NCBI GenBank assembly: GCA_034769895.1
Contig: CM068373.1
Span: 23,192,620 to 23,256,619, forward strand
Origin: Magicicada septendecula
Taxonomy: Eukaryota; Arthropoda; Insecta; Hemiptera; Cicadidae
Direction of reading: 5' to 3'
Length of the DNA: 64,000 bases
Positions 44,801-56,749 of the stretch are shown here, in pieces. Every line of letters begins with the position of its first letter. The first letter of the stretch is position 1. A program made the position numbers and the translations under genes. The notes under the pieces were generated by a model. That model saw only the letters and a program-made list of their open reading frames with translations. It did no database searches and was not told the DNA's origin.

Positions 44801-47800
44801 AATAATAATAAATGTTGTTACTACAGCTCTTTTACATGACCGATTTGGAAAAGTATATTAACTTATGTTTTAATTAAGTTAGACATTTTAAGTTGCTTAT
44901 CGTTATGGTTTACAAGTCGCCTAAACAATTGAAATACGTTTCCGTTTTTTCTTTACTCTTGTGCTCACAACATTTTGTTTTGTGCAATTACGTTTTTAGA
45001 GACACAAGGTTTTGCCTACAGATTAATAAACATTACCATACTTAAACATAAGGAGCTCGTCAAATGTTTGAAGTTAAAGAGGCCTGTAACTAGCCATAAT
45101 CATCTCATAGTTATCTGTAATGCTTTAGATGGAAAGGTGAAAATGTGACTGTTTCATTCAATAGTTGACCGCAGTTTTTTAGAAATGTAAATTTAAAATT
45201 CCTCCAATACGTCATCAAGGTTGCCATTTCTACAAAAATATAATAGCTTTGTTTTGAAAACTAGAGTAATTACAACTACCGATATATAAAGCGACATTTG
45301 ACATAATATTGTAACAGTACATTTGGAACAACTTGATATCGTACCAGATTTAATGAAGACTATGGATAAGAAACTAAACAAGAAGAAAAATATCTTTCAA
45401 GATGATAGTGAAGAGGAACGAATAACTATTTTAGACTGACTAGTACTACAACTGACCGTACCCAAATTAATGATTAGGCAAAGTGATGCAAAATACCCCG
45501 ATTATGACATGAACTTCATATAATGACAAAATAATACTTATAAAGACAGACAGCTTATGTACCAATACTATAAGGAAACAAATGGTTTTATCAAATGTAT
45601 CAAATTATAAAGATAATCAAAATACAAATTGAGGGATAATAGGCCCAAACATACAATACAATGTAAAAAGAAATATTAGTAAGTTATTAATTTGGATGAT
45701 ATAATGAAATAATATAACCAAACCATTATTATAGATACATGAAACAGGCAACTAATTGTAATGAATAGTGGACATAATGTTGTCAAGAGAATAATGAATA
45801 ATAAACCATGAAGTACACTACAGAAGGTAAAGAAAGACTAATGTACCATAGTTTATAAGATAATACTGTAAATAATATTTTATAACAAGAGTGAAGTGAT
45901 GAGGGAAAAGTTAGCAATAATTAATCAAACAGAACAGACTGTATAGATTAATTAGTTCTTTTAATGACAATAAAAATGTAAACCAAACACAAAAACAATG
46001 AATGTGACAAGTAGAAATACAACACAATGTATTATAGTATTAAATGTATTTTAATGAATAAGGAAGTAGCTGCATATTATGTATCAGTGAAACCAAACCA
46101 ATCAGTGACAAAGTGTATAAACAAGTGAATTAGTGCCTTTATACAAGTTTCAAGTTTTGTATTGAATACAGAAATAATATTTGGTAGAATATTATTATGA
46201 AAACAGAGTATAAAAATGTTTCTAAGTGAGGGCCACTCTTTATCTAATAACATTTATTAAAATGAAAATAAGAGCAGGCAATAAATCAGTGAAGTGACAA
46301 AGGGTACATCCCCAAAATAAAATAAAAACAGCCAAGACTGCATAAATTTAATTTTAAGAAATACTTTAAATAATGAAGGGACAGATGTGTTGTTTATATT
46401 AAGGTCAATGAACTCTATACTTAAATGTTGGAAATAGAGTATTATGTTTTTTGTTATTCTTAAATATTTATTATGTTTAATAGTATCAATCAAGGCTAAA
46501 TGTCTGAGATGGAATACAATTCTTTTATTATAAGATATTCATTATATGTTTACTAGTATTAATCAAGACTGAAAAGTCTGAGTTAGAGTACAACTCTTTT
46601 GTTTTCAAATATTTGTTATGTAAATAGTAGGAAAGGAATTAATGCCTACAAGACTATAGGCTGTGATGCCAAGTAAAGGTAATTATGTTATTAGTAATCA
46701 CATATTCTTAATTTTGTTAGTAAAACTATCACAAAGGTTCAACTGGATAATCAGGAACAATTGTAGGTACTTATATAATCAGGTAATGAAGTAATGTTTG
46801 TATAATAGGGAAAAGTATAGTGTCATGTAATCAGATTTGAGTAGGCCTAGAAAGCCGAATATGATTTTTAGCATATCCTGATACTCTTATTATAAATAAT
46901 GTAAATCACAATATATAGTGAGTAATTACCAATTTTCTTATTATAATTACATATAAGTCATAATACTTAATATTTTATATAAAATTTTTAAGCCAATGTT
47001 AAAATAAACAATCTATTATCAGAATAGCCAGTGAAGTAAGAAACCATTATAAATTAATAAGAAATAGTAAAACTAACAAAGCAGACAGTAGTTCTATAAG
47101 GGTAATCACATTTTTTGAAAAAATAAATGAATTAGCAAATGTTTTTGTGGATGGCAAACTGTATGAAGCCATGTAAAACCAACGTTTGTAAATTTTAGGA
47201 AATACTGTTAGAATTTTTTAAAACAAATGTTGAAGGATGAATAGATTGATAGTTAATGGTATACACAACAAATCTAGAATCAAAATAATCCGTTTTAAGT
47301 TATTTAAGAAAAATTCAAATAGCAAAAATGTAACATATGTATTTCTTAAGTAAAAGTAGGCATGTTTAGTGTCTATATGTCACAAATGTAAAGTCCAAAC
47401 TAATGATGCTAGTAGTTTTAAATTCCCAATCAATACAGAAAAGTTATACTAATTTAAAAGGTTTGACCAAATTCAGACATTGAAATAATGAATTTGTGTG
47501 ACAATGTATATCTGAATCAACCAACCAGATTTCAAGTTTTACCTTAGCAACCAAAAATTTCAGATAAATAAAATAGGACTTCTTTAACAACGGTCATTGA
47601 ATACAGACGCGTTAGTAAAACGTCTTATATAATTATACTTAAAACTGTGAAAACACGTACCAGACTTAGTAAAACAAATCGATGTACATAATACGAACTA
47701 TTAAAATCAAGAGAGGAACGTCCAGCATTTAATATAGAAGAATTGAGATCCAGGGAGAAGAACCGAAGAAGACGCGGAACCTATCTTCGCCCTAGAATCA

Positions 47801-49199
47801 TTTAAAGAAGAGGATCTGGTGAATTTGAACAATTTATTATCTTATGTGTTAAAACCAACATTTGTGTACACGACTTTCTAGAGATTAATGAAAATAATCC
47901 TACAGACACTATATCACACCAACATTAAAGAACACTCACAAATAACACGAATTGAACTATACACTTTATTGAACACCATAAGAACCTTTAACGATAACTA
48001 ATAAGCACATGAACTGGTCATAACCTCTAATAACAAGCAACCAATACTCGACTGCCTGTGTGCACTTTACACACTAAAACTTTGTAATATCCTTGTGCTG
48101 TGAAATTTGTATTTTGATTTAAAGAATAGTATTATTTGTTTAAACGTAATTCCCGAACCAGATACGCCCTGAGATAATTTATTTTAATAAAAATAATAAA
48201 CGTCGTCATTATTTTGGCCTGGCTGACTACTGAATAATATTTACAACTACCGTACCAACTGGTAAAGAAGACGCATAATTTTGCCGCAATTGTAATTACC
48301 ATAAAAAGAAAACGAGAAATAATTAACCAATGCTTCACTGAATAAATGGTTTCTATAAAGATATATGTTTGGTGTTATATTTGCGTCATTATTATTGCTG
48401 TTTCATTTAAAAAATAAGTCACAGTTAGCCCAGCGGACACAACAACGGTTGGCAACTGTGGGTGACGTCATTGGAACTGCACGTATAGTGGGAGCGAGCG
48501 GCAGAATACAAAATAATCTACCGTTCAACATATAATATTAATGGTTACAGATTGACAACAACAACGGTGTGGTTGAATAATTTTAATATATACATATTGA
48601 ATTTGTAAAAATTTGACGCATGATACGTGGAGCATAAGAGCTCGTAACTCAACACAAATTGTTACATTGTTTACTCGCGAGACCTCATCTCATTTATTTA
48701 TTACTGTTACAAATTGACGACTCCAGTGTGAGGCTTAAATTAAGCTAATAACACGCAACACTTATAATTTGTAACAATATGGCAAATGCACACCTAGGTA
48801 AATAATGGAAACTAATTGCAATTATTCTTTTCAGCGGAAAGACGGGATGGAATTCCTAAGACACATGCAGCGTTTAAGCGGGACTGCCATTGTTATCGAT
48901 AAGCAAGGCCAACGTGAATTGGGTAACTGCCTGTAATGTTCAGTTCATGACGCTAAATGACTCTGTAATTTTAATTATTGACGAACTCTTTACGAATGTT
49001 TATGTTTATTAATGTAATAATGGATCTATAAACCCGATCTCGTAGAAAAAGACACAAGCTGCAAGAAGGACCAGCAGTGTGTATCTCGTTGTACAAAGTA
49101 ATAAAAATCTCTTAAATATTCAACCGCTTTTTTATAGGACTGGGCTAGCTTTAACAAAAGCCGTAAAATTTGTATTGATACGCATACAATAAGCAAGTT
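44801..49199. other. AT-rich gene-free intronic block
   Basis: About 4.4 kb of strongly AT-rich DNA with no recognisable coding sequence, no clear element ends and no hammerhead-like core. The open frames here (45,193-45,381, 46,257-46,493 and 48,132-48,338) are low-complexity noise. It may contain very old, unrecognisable repeats. Confidence 0.5.
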
Positions 49200-49470
49200 T
49201 AAGAGAGGATCTGGAAGTGATATCGATTCTGGATTGTATTGAACAGAGGCAACTATGCTGGTGGGGGGACACATGCAGAGAATGGATAGTGATAGAATGG
49301 TTTGGGAGGCAAAATCAGGGGGGAGAAAGAAGAGAGGAAGACCGCGACTGACTTGGGATGGAATGATGGGAAACATTTTGAGAGAAAGAGGCTTGGGGTG
49401 GAGGGAAGCGAAGACATTGTTAATGGATAGAGTAAGATGGAAAAAATTTGTATATAGAGTGTAGTTGATG
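49200..49470 (+). pseudogene. Non-LTR RT C-terminal fragment
   Basis: An open stretch gives GGHMQRMDSDRMVWEAK, GRKKRGRPRLTWDGMM and AKTLLMDRVRWKKFV. W/G-x-x-x-R-M, the GRPR box and a closing D-R-x-x-W are typical of RTE-like ends, but the wording is a different lineage from the others here. Confidence 0.7.
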
Positions 49471-49594
49471 TACTTATCATATATTGATATAACCCGACAC
49501 CAATATGGTTTTTTTGATAATAAATAAATAAACAATAAGCAAGTTACATTTCTTTTCAATTCATAACGTAGGAATAAATAACTTTTATCATAGA

Positions 49595-49680
49595 AGCAGG
49601 GGCATATTTACGAGGGGACGAATGGGACCGGAACGGCCCCCCCCAAAATTAAAAAAAAAAACAAATTTTGTTTATTTCTT
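49595..49680. mobile_element. Solo hAT-type terminus
   Basis: CAGGGGCATATTTACGAGGG followed by a C-rich block and an A-run resembles the left end of the ZMYM-type hAT whose right end is at 20,150. No transposase follows. Confidence 0.5.
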
Positions 49681-49699
49681 AAATTTTAGGCTTTTTTCT

Positions 49700-50065
49700 A
49701 AGGCTTTTACGACCTACGTCAACAATGTTGAAAATAAAATCCGGGCTATTGGGCCGTGGGCTGCTAAAGTTGTTATTCTCAGAGATGTTATTTACAGACG
49801 TTTGTCCTCACCTCTGGAGGCCATATTCAATGGTAAAACAATTCTACACAACAGATAAGATGTTTGTCAGCAACCGCAGTACTGTTCGTCATTCTTTGCC
49901 ACAGTACTGTGGTTACTGCGAACACCGTGTCAATTGTGTCGAAAAGTTTTATCACTGAAGATGCCCTCAAAAGTTGAGGCCGAAACGTCTGGAAATAACA
50001 TCTCTGACAATAACAACTTTAGCAGCCCACGGCCGAATAGCCCGGATTTTATTTTCAATAATGTT
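49700..50065. mobile_element. Inverted-pair element with hammerhead-like core (family H6)
   Basis: The left arm 49,702-49,850 opens with box A (aaggcttttacgacctacgt), then cgggctattgggccgtgggc (box B) and aagttgttattctcagagat. The right arm 49,950-50,065 is its reverse complement, ending gcccggattttattttcaat. The right arm keeps an intact core; the left arm's core is decayed (TGAATATGGCC on the minus strand). Confidence 0.8.
49950..49999 (+). ncRNA. Hammerhead-like ribozyme, family H6
   Basis: TTTTATCA, CTGAAGA (49,955-49,961), T, GCCCTC...GAGGCC stem II, GAA, ACGT, C, TGGAAATAA. Stem I pairs with two wobble/mismatch positions (UUUUAUCA with UGGAAAUAA); helix III is ACGU. Confidence 0.65.
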
Positions 50066-50259
50066 TAGCTTTTTGACGTGAATACGTCTTTAAATTTGCT
50101 TCCATAGTGGGAGGCAATTCAGAAAACTGATGATAACAAAATCGGGGGATACAGTTTGGTGTTGCAGCTACATACCTATCATCTACATCCAAAATTTAAT
50201 TACACCACTCGATAGCTAAAGGATCAAAGAATTCGTTACGTTGAGTGAGGACTGTGATG

Positions 50260-50540
50260 CATCGCGCGCGGCGGAGGCGGAAGCGCCGCCATTTTGAGGT
50301 CGTTTCGCTGCGTCACATAATGTCCGTTTAGTATAAATTTTGACTCGGAGAAGCTAGGACGTTCATTTGAGTTTCAATCGTCAGCTCTCGTCAAGATCTA
50401 TCGGTTGCGTATATAAAACATTAGTGTGAAATAGTTATAGTGAATAATTATACATGGTGTTAAAGTAAAAAATTAAAATAAATAATGCAATCTCGGCCTA
50501 TACTCGTCAAAAAGCCAAATCAAAATATAGAGATCGTATA
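50260..50540 (+). promoter_or_regulatory. Promoter-like GC-rich segment
   Basis: A local CpG-rich stretch (gcgcgcggcggaggcgg at 50,265-50,290, then gccgccattttgaggtcg) is followed by TATAAAT at 50,331 and, about 30 bases on, a candidate start region near ttcatttgag. It stands out from the AT-rich flanks and precedes the frame at 50,544. It could be the promoter of a small gene or of a transposon; no transcript evidence is available. Confidence 0.35.
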
Positions 50541-50855
50541 CGGTTGGAAAGGGCTTCTCAAGAGCAATCCAGTGATACCCGTAAAACACCATATGACAGA
50601 GTGAAGCGGTGCCGGGAACGTAAAAGAATGAAGGCGTCCGAGAGGATCAACGACGGCGCCAGTACATCTGCAGCTGGGGCGCCCGAGCCTATGCAAGTGG
50701 ATGATGTAATCGCTTCTATATCAACGCCGGACTGTATAGACATCGATTGTGTGCGATCGCCGATTATGAGGACACATTGGGCAGCAGCTAGTGCACGTTT
50801 CACTACTACGTTTGTCACTACTCCACTACTACGTATACATATACTGTACATATAA
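50487..50855 (+). CDS. Small hypothetical protein or transposon N-terminus
   Basis: An open frame with ATG at 50,544 (upstream in-frame residues back to about 50,490 are also hydrophilic). The product is basic at first (TPYDRVKRCRERKRMKASER), then a linker with Ser/Ala/Gly, then acidic PEPMQVDDVIASISTPD. An Arg/Lys/Glu-rich start of this kind (K-x-R-x-R, R-E-R-K-R) is common at the N-terminus of insect transposon-encoded proteins. I do not recognise the family and the C-terminal third looks non-coding, so this may be a first exon or a truncated copy. The promoter-like segment upstream supports some past transcription. Confidence 0.4.
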   Translation, partial: AISAYTRQKAKSKYRDRIRLERASQEQSSDTRKTPYDRVKRCRERKRMKASERINDGASTSAAGAPEPMQVDDVIASISTPDCIDIDCVRSPIMRTHWAAASARFTTTFVTTPLLRIHILYI

Positions 50856-51254
50856 TACGCTCAAAGAAAATATTACCCGTTACGTACACGTATTCACGTA
50901 AAACACACGGCCGTGTCCACGACACAGCCACACCCCAAAGATTTTTATTTTATTTTTTTCCCAACTGTGTACGCTAATATAGTAATAAATGTTTTTCAAA
51001 TATACAAAAAAGTTTAATACACAGTATTAGTGTATACGTATGAAATGTGAAATGCAGGAAAATCAATTCAATTGTCAAGTATCCTGTAAACAATGTTCCA
51101 AAAACGCGTATGTTTATTGTGTTATTATCGTTTACTTTAATTGGGCTGATTTCAGCCACTTTAAAAGATAGTATTGTTGATTAGTCTCAACTTGTTTTTT
51201 CTTTAGTATAAACCAGACCCCCCCCCCCAGCAAAGCTAGATACTTAATCTAGAT

Positions 51255-51803
51255 CAGCGGTTCCCAAACTGTGCTCCGCGAAACATCTCCTAGTGCTCAT
51301 TGAAGAAATTGGAAGAATAAAGAAATGACCAAGTCTTAAAAATGTGACTTAAGATATTCGGTTCCAGCTGTCAGAAATTCAACCAGATACAGCTAAGTTA
51401 TGTAAATCAATTCAGTCTCATACTTCTCATTAGAATAGTTCTTGTACGGTCCCAAGTAGCATTTTTGGTTTTGTAACATTAAAAATGGTTTTATTTTCCA
51501 GATCTATGAGGATATATTATGAATTTACAATACTTGCTTTTAGTTCGTTTTAAAATGTGTTGCCTTAATATGTTTTTTTGTTTTGTTTTGTAATATGTGT
51601 AGTGAAATTAGAGTTGAAAATATTTTTTTGTAATGAAATAAACTAATAAAGCCTGTTTCATTTGTTTAAAGTTCTAAATTCTGAATGTTTACCTTCTATC
51701 CTCAAATAGTATGGTCATATAAGTGCCAGATGAAAGTTAGTGCTCCGTGATGAACATTTCTACTGAAAAGTGCTCCATGACCTAAAAAGTTTGGGAACCA
51801 CTG
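51255..51803. mobile_element. hAT MITE with perfect 8-bp duplication
   Basis: The left end CAGCGGTTCCCAAACTGTG and the right end ttgggaaccactg are inverted repeats of the Charlie/Tip100 type (CAGTGGTTCCCAAACT). The flanks atctagat (51,247-51,254) and atctagat (51,804-51,811) are identical. 549 bp, no coding capacity. It lies in intron 1, about 290 bases beyond the donor of exon 1. Confidence 0.93.
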
Positions 51804-52088
51804 ATCTAGATATTACACTTCAAACAAGTGGACACAAACACAACGAAAAAACAGGAGCCATACAGAAGCGCATAGTCCCCTCAGGTGACAACAAAATAAC
51901 TGTCTACATTGTATGATTAACCACGTGACACTCTTAATCTTAACTGTAGGCATGTCGGTAAACATGATCAGCTGCAAGAAAGATTTATTAAATGATTTAT
52001 TACAAAAATAATTAAGTAAATAGGCAAACTTAAAACTTTCTTATAATTTTATGAATTAAAATTAAAAAAAAAATTAAAATCTCTTTAC

Positions 52089-55000
52089 CTTCTGTTCTAA
52101 GACTCCTGATTTGAGTTTCAAGAGGTCGAAATGCGTTCAGCGGGAGGTTCTCCAAATAGTTTCTACTTAAATCCAGAATGCGTAGCTTCTTCAACTGACG
52201 AAAAGAATCAGCAGCCACGGAAGATATCCAGTTGCCATAGAAATGTAGTTCGGCCAGGTTTTCCAAATGACGAAACGTCCACTTGCCTATCTTAGTCAGT
52301 TGATTATATGATAGGTCCAGTACTTGTAAAGACCTCAAATCACTAGGAAATTCTTCTAAATCTTTGAGTTTGTTATGCGTTAAGTTCAGAAGCCGCAAAT
52401 ATTTTAAACCTTGTAACCTTTCTTGGGGAAGTATTTCCAGCTCGTTAAGGCCCAAGTCTAGTGTTAATAAGTTGGAGAGCGATTTGAATGCACCTGGCGA
52501 AACCCTTGAGATTCTGTTACGATTTAAAAATAAGTGTTGCAGATTAGGAAACGATTCAAAATCCTTGCTAGTCACAATAGTCAAATTGGTGCCACTAATG
52601 TGGATTTCTTGTAACGACGGATAAAGTTTAACAGAAGACAGATCGTGTATCTGATTTAGTGGATTGAAAGTTAAATTCAGCCATGCGAGTTGTGGAAGGT
52701 TTTGCTCCGATAAGGCTGTCGTTGGTATCTGACGGAACTTGTTTAACGAAAGGTCAATTCTTTTCAGCCATTTAGCGTGGTGGAAGAAATTGGCTGGCAA
52801 TGCTGAAATCATGTTGTTGCTGAAGTCGACCTTCAACAGGTGCGTCCAGTTTGCCGACGCAAATCCAGAGAGCGATGTCAAATTGTTACCGTCCAAATGC
52901 AACTCTCTGACCTTCTTTAATCCGCTCAATTTAGACACGTCAATATTTGTTATTCGGTTACCGGATAGAACCAAAACTTCAAGACTGCTTGTGGTGTTGA
53001 GTGTTCTATACGGAATTGAGATAAACTGATTATTGTTTAGTTTTACATCTTTTAGATTTTTCAAGTTTCTGAATGCGTTTATATGTAAATGTCTGAGATT
53101 GTTGTAGGATAATGAAATTTTAATAAGGTCTTTATTATGTTTAAGTATACTTTCGCTTAATTCGCTAATAGAATTGTTATCCATGCTTAGGTGCTGTACT
53201 GTTGGTAGACCTTTCAAAGTCTTCTCATTAATGGATGTTAAGTTGTTACCAGAAACTTTGAATAATCTCAACCCAGGTATGTCTAGGCATTCCAAAGACT
53301 GTGCATCCAGCTTGTTATTTTCCAAGTTCAGTTCGTTCAAATTGTTGAGCCCTTTGAAAGCGCCTTTATCGATTTTAGCTATGGAGCAGTTCTTCAAGTT
53401 CAGCATTCTGATAGGTAACCCGTGCTGAAAAATCTCATCATGCAAAACGATGATCTCATTATTTGACAAATCGAGTGTTCGTAATTTCTTGAGTGTTGTC
53501 AGCGCTCTGGGTTCGATATGTCTGATCCAGTTGTACGATAAATACAGCTCTTCAAGTTGATAGAGTTCGGCAAACGTTTTCACTGAGATATATTTTAATC
53601 TGTTTATGCTTAAATCTAAAAACGTTAGCGCTTCCATTTTTTCAAAAGTCCCGTCTTCAATGCTCACGATTGTGTTATTAGTCAAATAGACTCTTTGTAT
53701 GAGCAGCAAATCTGAGAACAGTGTTTTATCCAGTCGCTTCAACTTGTTATGTCCTAGCCACATTATTTGCACGCTTGACTGACCTTTCAGTGAATCATTG
53801 TGAAGGCCTATAAGACTATTTGAATCCAATTGAATAGATATCAAAGAAGGGGACTCGTGCAGAAATACATCTCCCAAGAGCGTCAACAAGTTTCCTTGTA
53901 AGTTAATATGCTGAAGAGACTGGAGACTGTGAAACGAACCTGAATCAATTTTGGTGATTAAATTGTTCTGTAGATGGAGTTCTTGGAGATTGGACAGTGG
54001 CTCGAAAACTCCTTTCTCGATTTTTTCGATCCGATTGTTTTGCAATCGTAGTTCCTTGAGGTGGACGACAGTGTTGAACGTTCCAATATCGATAGTCTGT
54101 ATTCTGTTTCCATCGAGACTCATTGACGTGAGTTTCGTGTTTACTGAAAATAAATTTCGCGGAATCGCTTCAATGAAATTTTCGCTGAGGTATATTTGTT
54201 GCAGGTTGGGTAACGTCCTCAAAGCGTCTTCCTCTATCCTCCGAATCGCGTTCTGCTGTAAATACACAACTATCAGCGACGCTGAATTTGTGAACGCGTC
54301 CGCTGGTATTTCCAGTATGTTGTTCTCCGACAGGTATAACTCTTTCAGTTCTGGCAGATTTTCAAAAACTCCGTTTATATAATGTACGTGGTTGTGACTA
54401 ATATCGATTGTTTTTAACTTTTTGTTAACTTTGAACGTGTCAGCGTCGATGTAAACAATTTTATTGTGACTAATGTCTATCGATTCTAAATTGTTCAACG
54501 ATATGAAAGCTTCCTTATGTATCCTTTCGATATTATTGTAATATAATGACAATATTTTTAATGACGGAATTGGACGGAACGCGTCTTGTTTTAAAGTTTC
54601 GAAATTGTTTGAATTTAAATCTAAAAATAATAAACCCTGTAGCTTTGAGTACCCGTCGTCGGGCACATTTGTGATTTCGTTCCATGAAAGCCGAAGAGAC
54701 TGCAGTTTTTCTAAGCGCCTTAACGACGGCATTGGAAATGAATTTAATTTATTTTCAGATACGTCCAGTTCGGTCAGAGTGTCTTCGAGTCCCGCAAAAC
54801 CGTACTCCGATATCCTCTGCAACAGGTTCCCTTTCAATATTATTTTACTGAGATGTAAACCGTAGAAACAGTAACTAGGAAGATCAGTTATTTCGTTGGA
54901 TTCTAAATCAAGTGTGCGAAGTTTAACTAATCCTGTGATCGATTTCTGCGGGATGTGATTTAGTTTGCTGGCAACAATGCTCAACGATTCCAGACCGTTT

Positions 55001-55377
55001 TTTATGTCAGAAAAAGTATCTTCGGCTACGCTCTTCAGACTGCTCTGCGATAACTGTAGGTTATGCACTACTGTTCGGTTTGTAAAGAAATCCCTAGTGA
55101 GCGTTGCAATGCCTTTGTCGAGTTCGTATATACTGAGAGACTGGATTGGCGACATCACTAGTTTAAGTACGGTTCTAATTGTGTCTTTAGTCGGACTTGG
55201 GCACTCCAGAAATATTCCATCCTCGAAATTGTAACATGAGCAACTGGGATTGTCTAAAGGTAAATTTGGACACGTAGAACTAACTCTAGGATTTGTTTTC
55301 ACCCCATATATTAAAAAATTGACCAATAGCAATAGCCACGGTCCGAGGAGAACACTGCCATTGGCTGTTGGATTCAT
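52089..55377 (-). CDS. LRR receptor gene, exon 1: signal peptide and LRR array
   Basis: Main exon of a chaoptin/Artichoke-like surface protein, probably a cell-adhesion or matrix-binding receptor. The first ATG in frame is at 55,377. The 27 bases upstream are open but have no ATG, and an intron acceptor (cttgttgcag, ending 55,420) lies just before them. Residues 1-28 form a signal peptide (GPWLLLLVNFLIYGV); 36-59 a Cys cap (CPNLP, CSC, LEC); about 80-1,090 roughly forty 24-residue LRRs of the form L-x-x-L-x-L-x-x-N-x-I/L (for example LQELHLQNNLITKI). The donor gaag|gtaaag ends the exon at 52,089 in phase 1. It continues into exon 2 (LRRCT, FN3), exon 3 and exon 4 (membrane helix), for about 1,357 residues. 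Several N-x-S/T sites suggest glycosylation. Assignment to Artichoke (atk) is tempting, but I cannot confirm it, because orthologue choice within this group needs a tree. Confidence 0.93.
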
Positions 55378-55422
55378 CTCACCTCCATGCTGAGGTAGCA
55401 ACAACTACCTTATAACTACCTG
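55378..55422 (-). promoter_or_regulatory. 5' UTR splice acceptor of the LRR gene
   Basis: On the minus strand, a pyrimidine-rich stretch ending gttgcag (AG at 55,421-55,420) precedes about 42 bases of leader and the ATG. This implies a non-coding first exon further upstream (above 55.4 kb), so the promoter is not at the start codon. Not confirmed. Confidence 0.5.
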
Positions 55423-56319
55423 CAACAAGAAGTAACATACAATGAGTAAAATGTTAGTAAATAAAGTTTACAGAATTCATTTTTAATAAATCTATTTAAT
55501 AAATCATCTATTAGTATATAGATGTGTGTAGTACGGTATATATATTATCATAAATATGTTTCAAATACTTATCTGTAAATTGTTAAAAAGTAGCCTGAAA
55601 TTTTATAAAATTATGTACGTAATATATACGGTAGCCTATAATAAAAAAGAATTCAATTAATTGAATTTCGAACGCAATTGACTATTCCGTTGCCTTGGGA
55701 CGCTACGAAAGTTTAAAGAATTATATGAAAAATGAGTTACAATGCAATGAATTACGTATTTTGTATTACTGCATGTGGTTGCTGGGTTTTCATGTTAGTT
55801 GGAACTGAAAATACTATTGTACGTCAATCAGCGACAGTACTCATTGGAGCGTCAATCAGTGTATGAATATTATCTATCAAATTTGTAATTTGTTGGAAAA
55901 TTTTTAATTTTTTAAAATTTATTTTTTTCACTACCTCTTATAGCAATCTTATAAAGTTTTAGGTTGACATACTAACATATATGCAGTAGGTTTGATACAT
56001 TGAAAACGTTGATCTCAAAAGTTCAGAAAAAAGCTGTAGTTTTGCTTCGATAACAGCGAAGAGTGCTAATTTTTAAATGAAATAATATTACAGCCTCACT
56101 ACTAGAATTTTCACGCGGCAGTTTCACCACATACGAGTATCTCATAAGTTACTACACTCTACAAAATATATTAGTTACTTCCACAGTGCAATATTTATGG
56201 GACACCCGTTACTACATTTCTTTTATTGAAATCGAATATTTTATAAGCTACAACAAAGAAACAAGGAATTTGGTAGTATGTTCTAAATTACATAAGTAAT
56301 TTAATTATCAACAATTTTA
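55423..56319. other. Spacer upstream of the LRR coding exon
   Basis: No coding sequence recognised. It probably contains part of a 5' UTR intron. Confidence 0.45.
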
Positions 56320-56620
56320 AATTGTTCCGCAATACCATGTCGTTTCTTCCTTTTATCATCAGGCGAACCCTTAAGTCAGCAAGTAATGGAAGACGCCTAA
56401 AATTCTACAAGGTGATAGCTCTTCCCACAATTCTTTATGGGTCTGAGAATTGGACTTTAACGGAAGGTCAGGCCAGTCACATCCAAGCGGCTGAAATCAG
56501 ATTCCTCAGGCACGTGACCCGAGGGGACGGAGAGGTGTGGGACTTACGAGGAATATTTGAGACCGGAACAAACCATTCTTGGTTTAAACCTTGAGGATGA
56601 TGATGGTGATTTTAATTATC
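56320..56620 (+). pseudogene. RTE-like RT C-terminal fragment
   Basis: FIIRRTLKSASNGRRLKFYK, VIALPTILYGSENWTL and HIQAAEIRFLRHVT, then a short tail GIFETGTNHSWFKP and a GATGATGATG-type end. The wording is classic for insect RTE elements; the last part jumps straight to the element's 3' tail, so the W-x-x-H/GRPR segment is deleted. The same tail (TGTNHPWFNP) recurs at 60,118-60,148. Confidence 0.75.
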
Positions 56621-56749
56621 ATATTATTGTATTTAATGTGTCATTACGTTTTTTATTGGTTATGTAATAATTTTACTTCTATGTTCCATAAGGAAATGGA
56701 AGTAGGCTATGGTGATGGGAAAAAATCGTGTTCGAGATAATTGCAGATT

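Noticed and set aside
45000-48500. Hidden gene in the long AT-rich block
   Set aside because: Open frames are short, low-complexity and AT-driven; no motif or splice-supported exon was found.
52364-55234. Several plus-strand open frames inside the LRR exon
   Set aside because: They are antisense shadows of the long LRR frame, with no recognisable domains or start signals.
55378-55404. Nine extra N-terminal codons ahead of the LRR protein's ATG
   Set aside because: This stretch is open but starts with TTG, not ATG; the first real ATG is at 55,377 and it is followed by a proper signal peptide.
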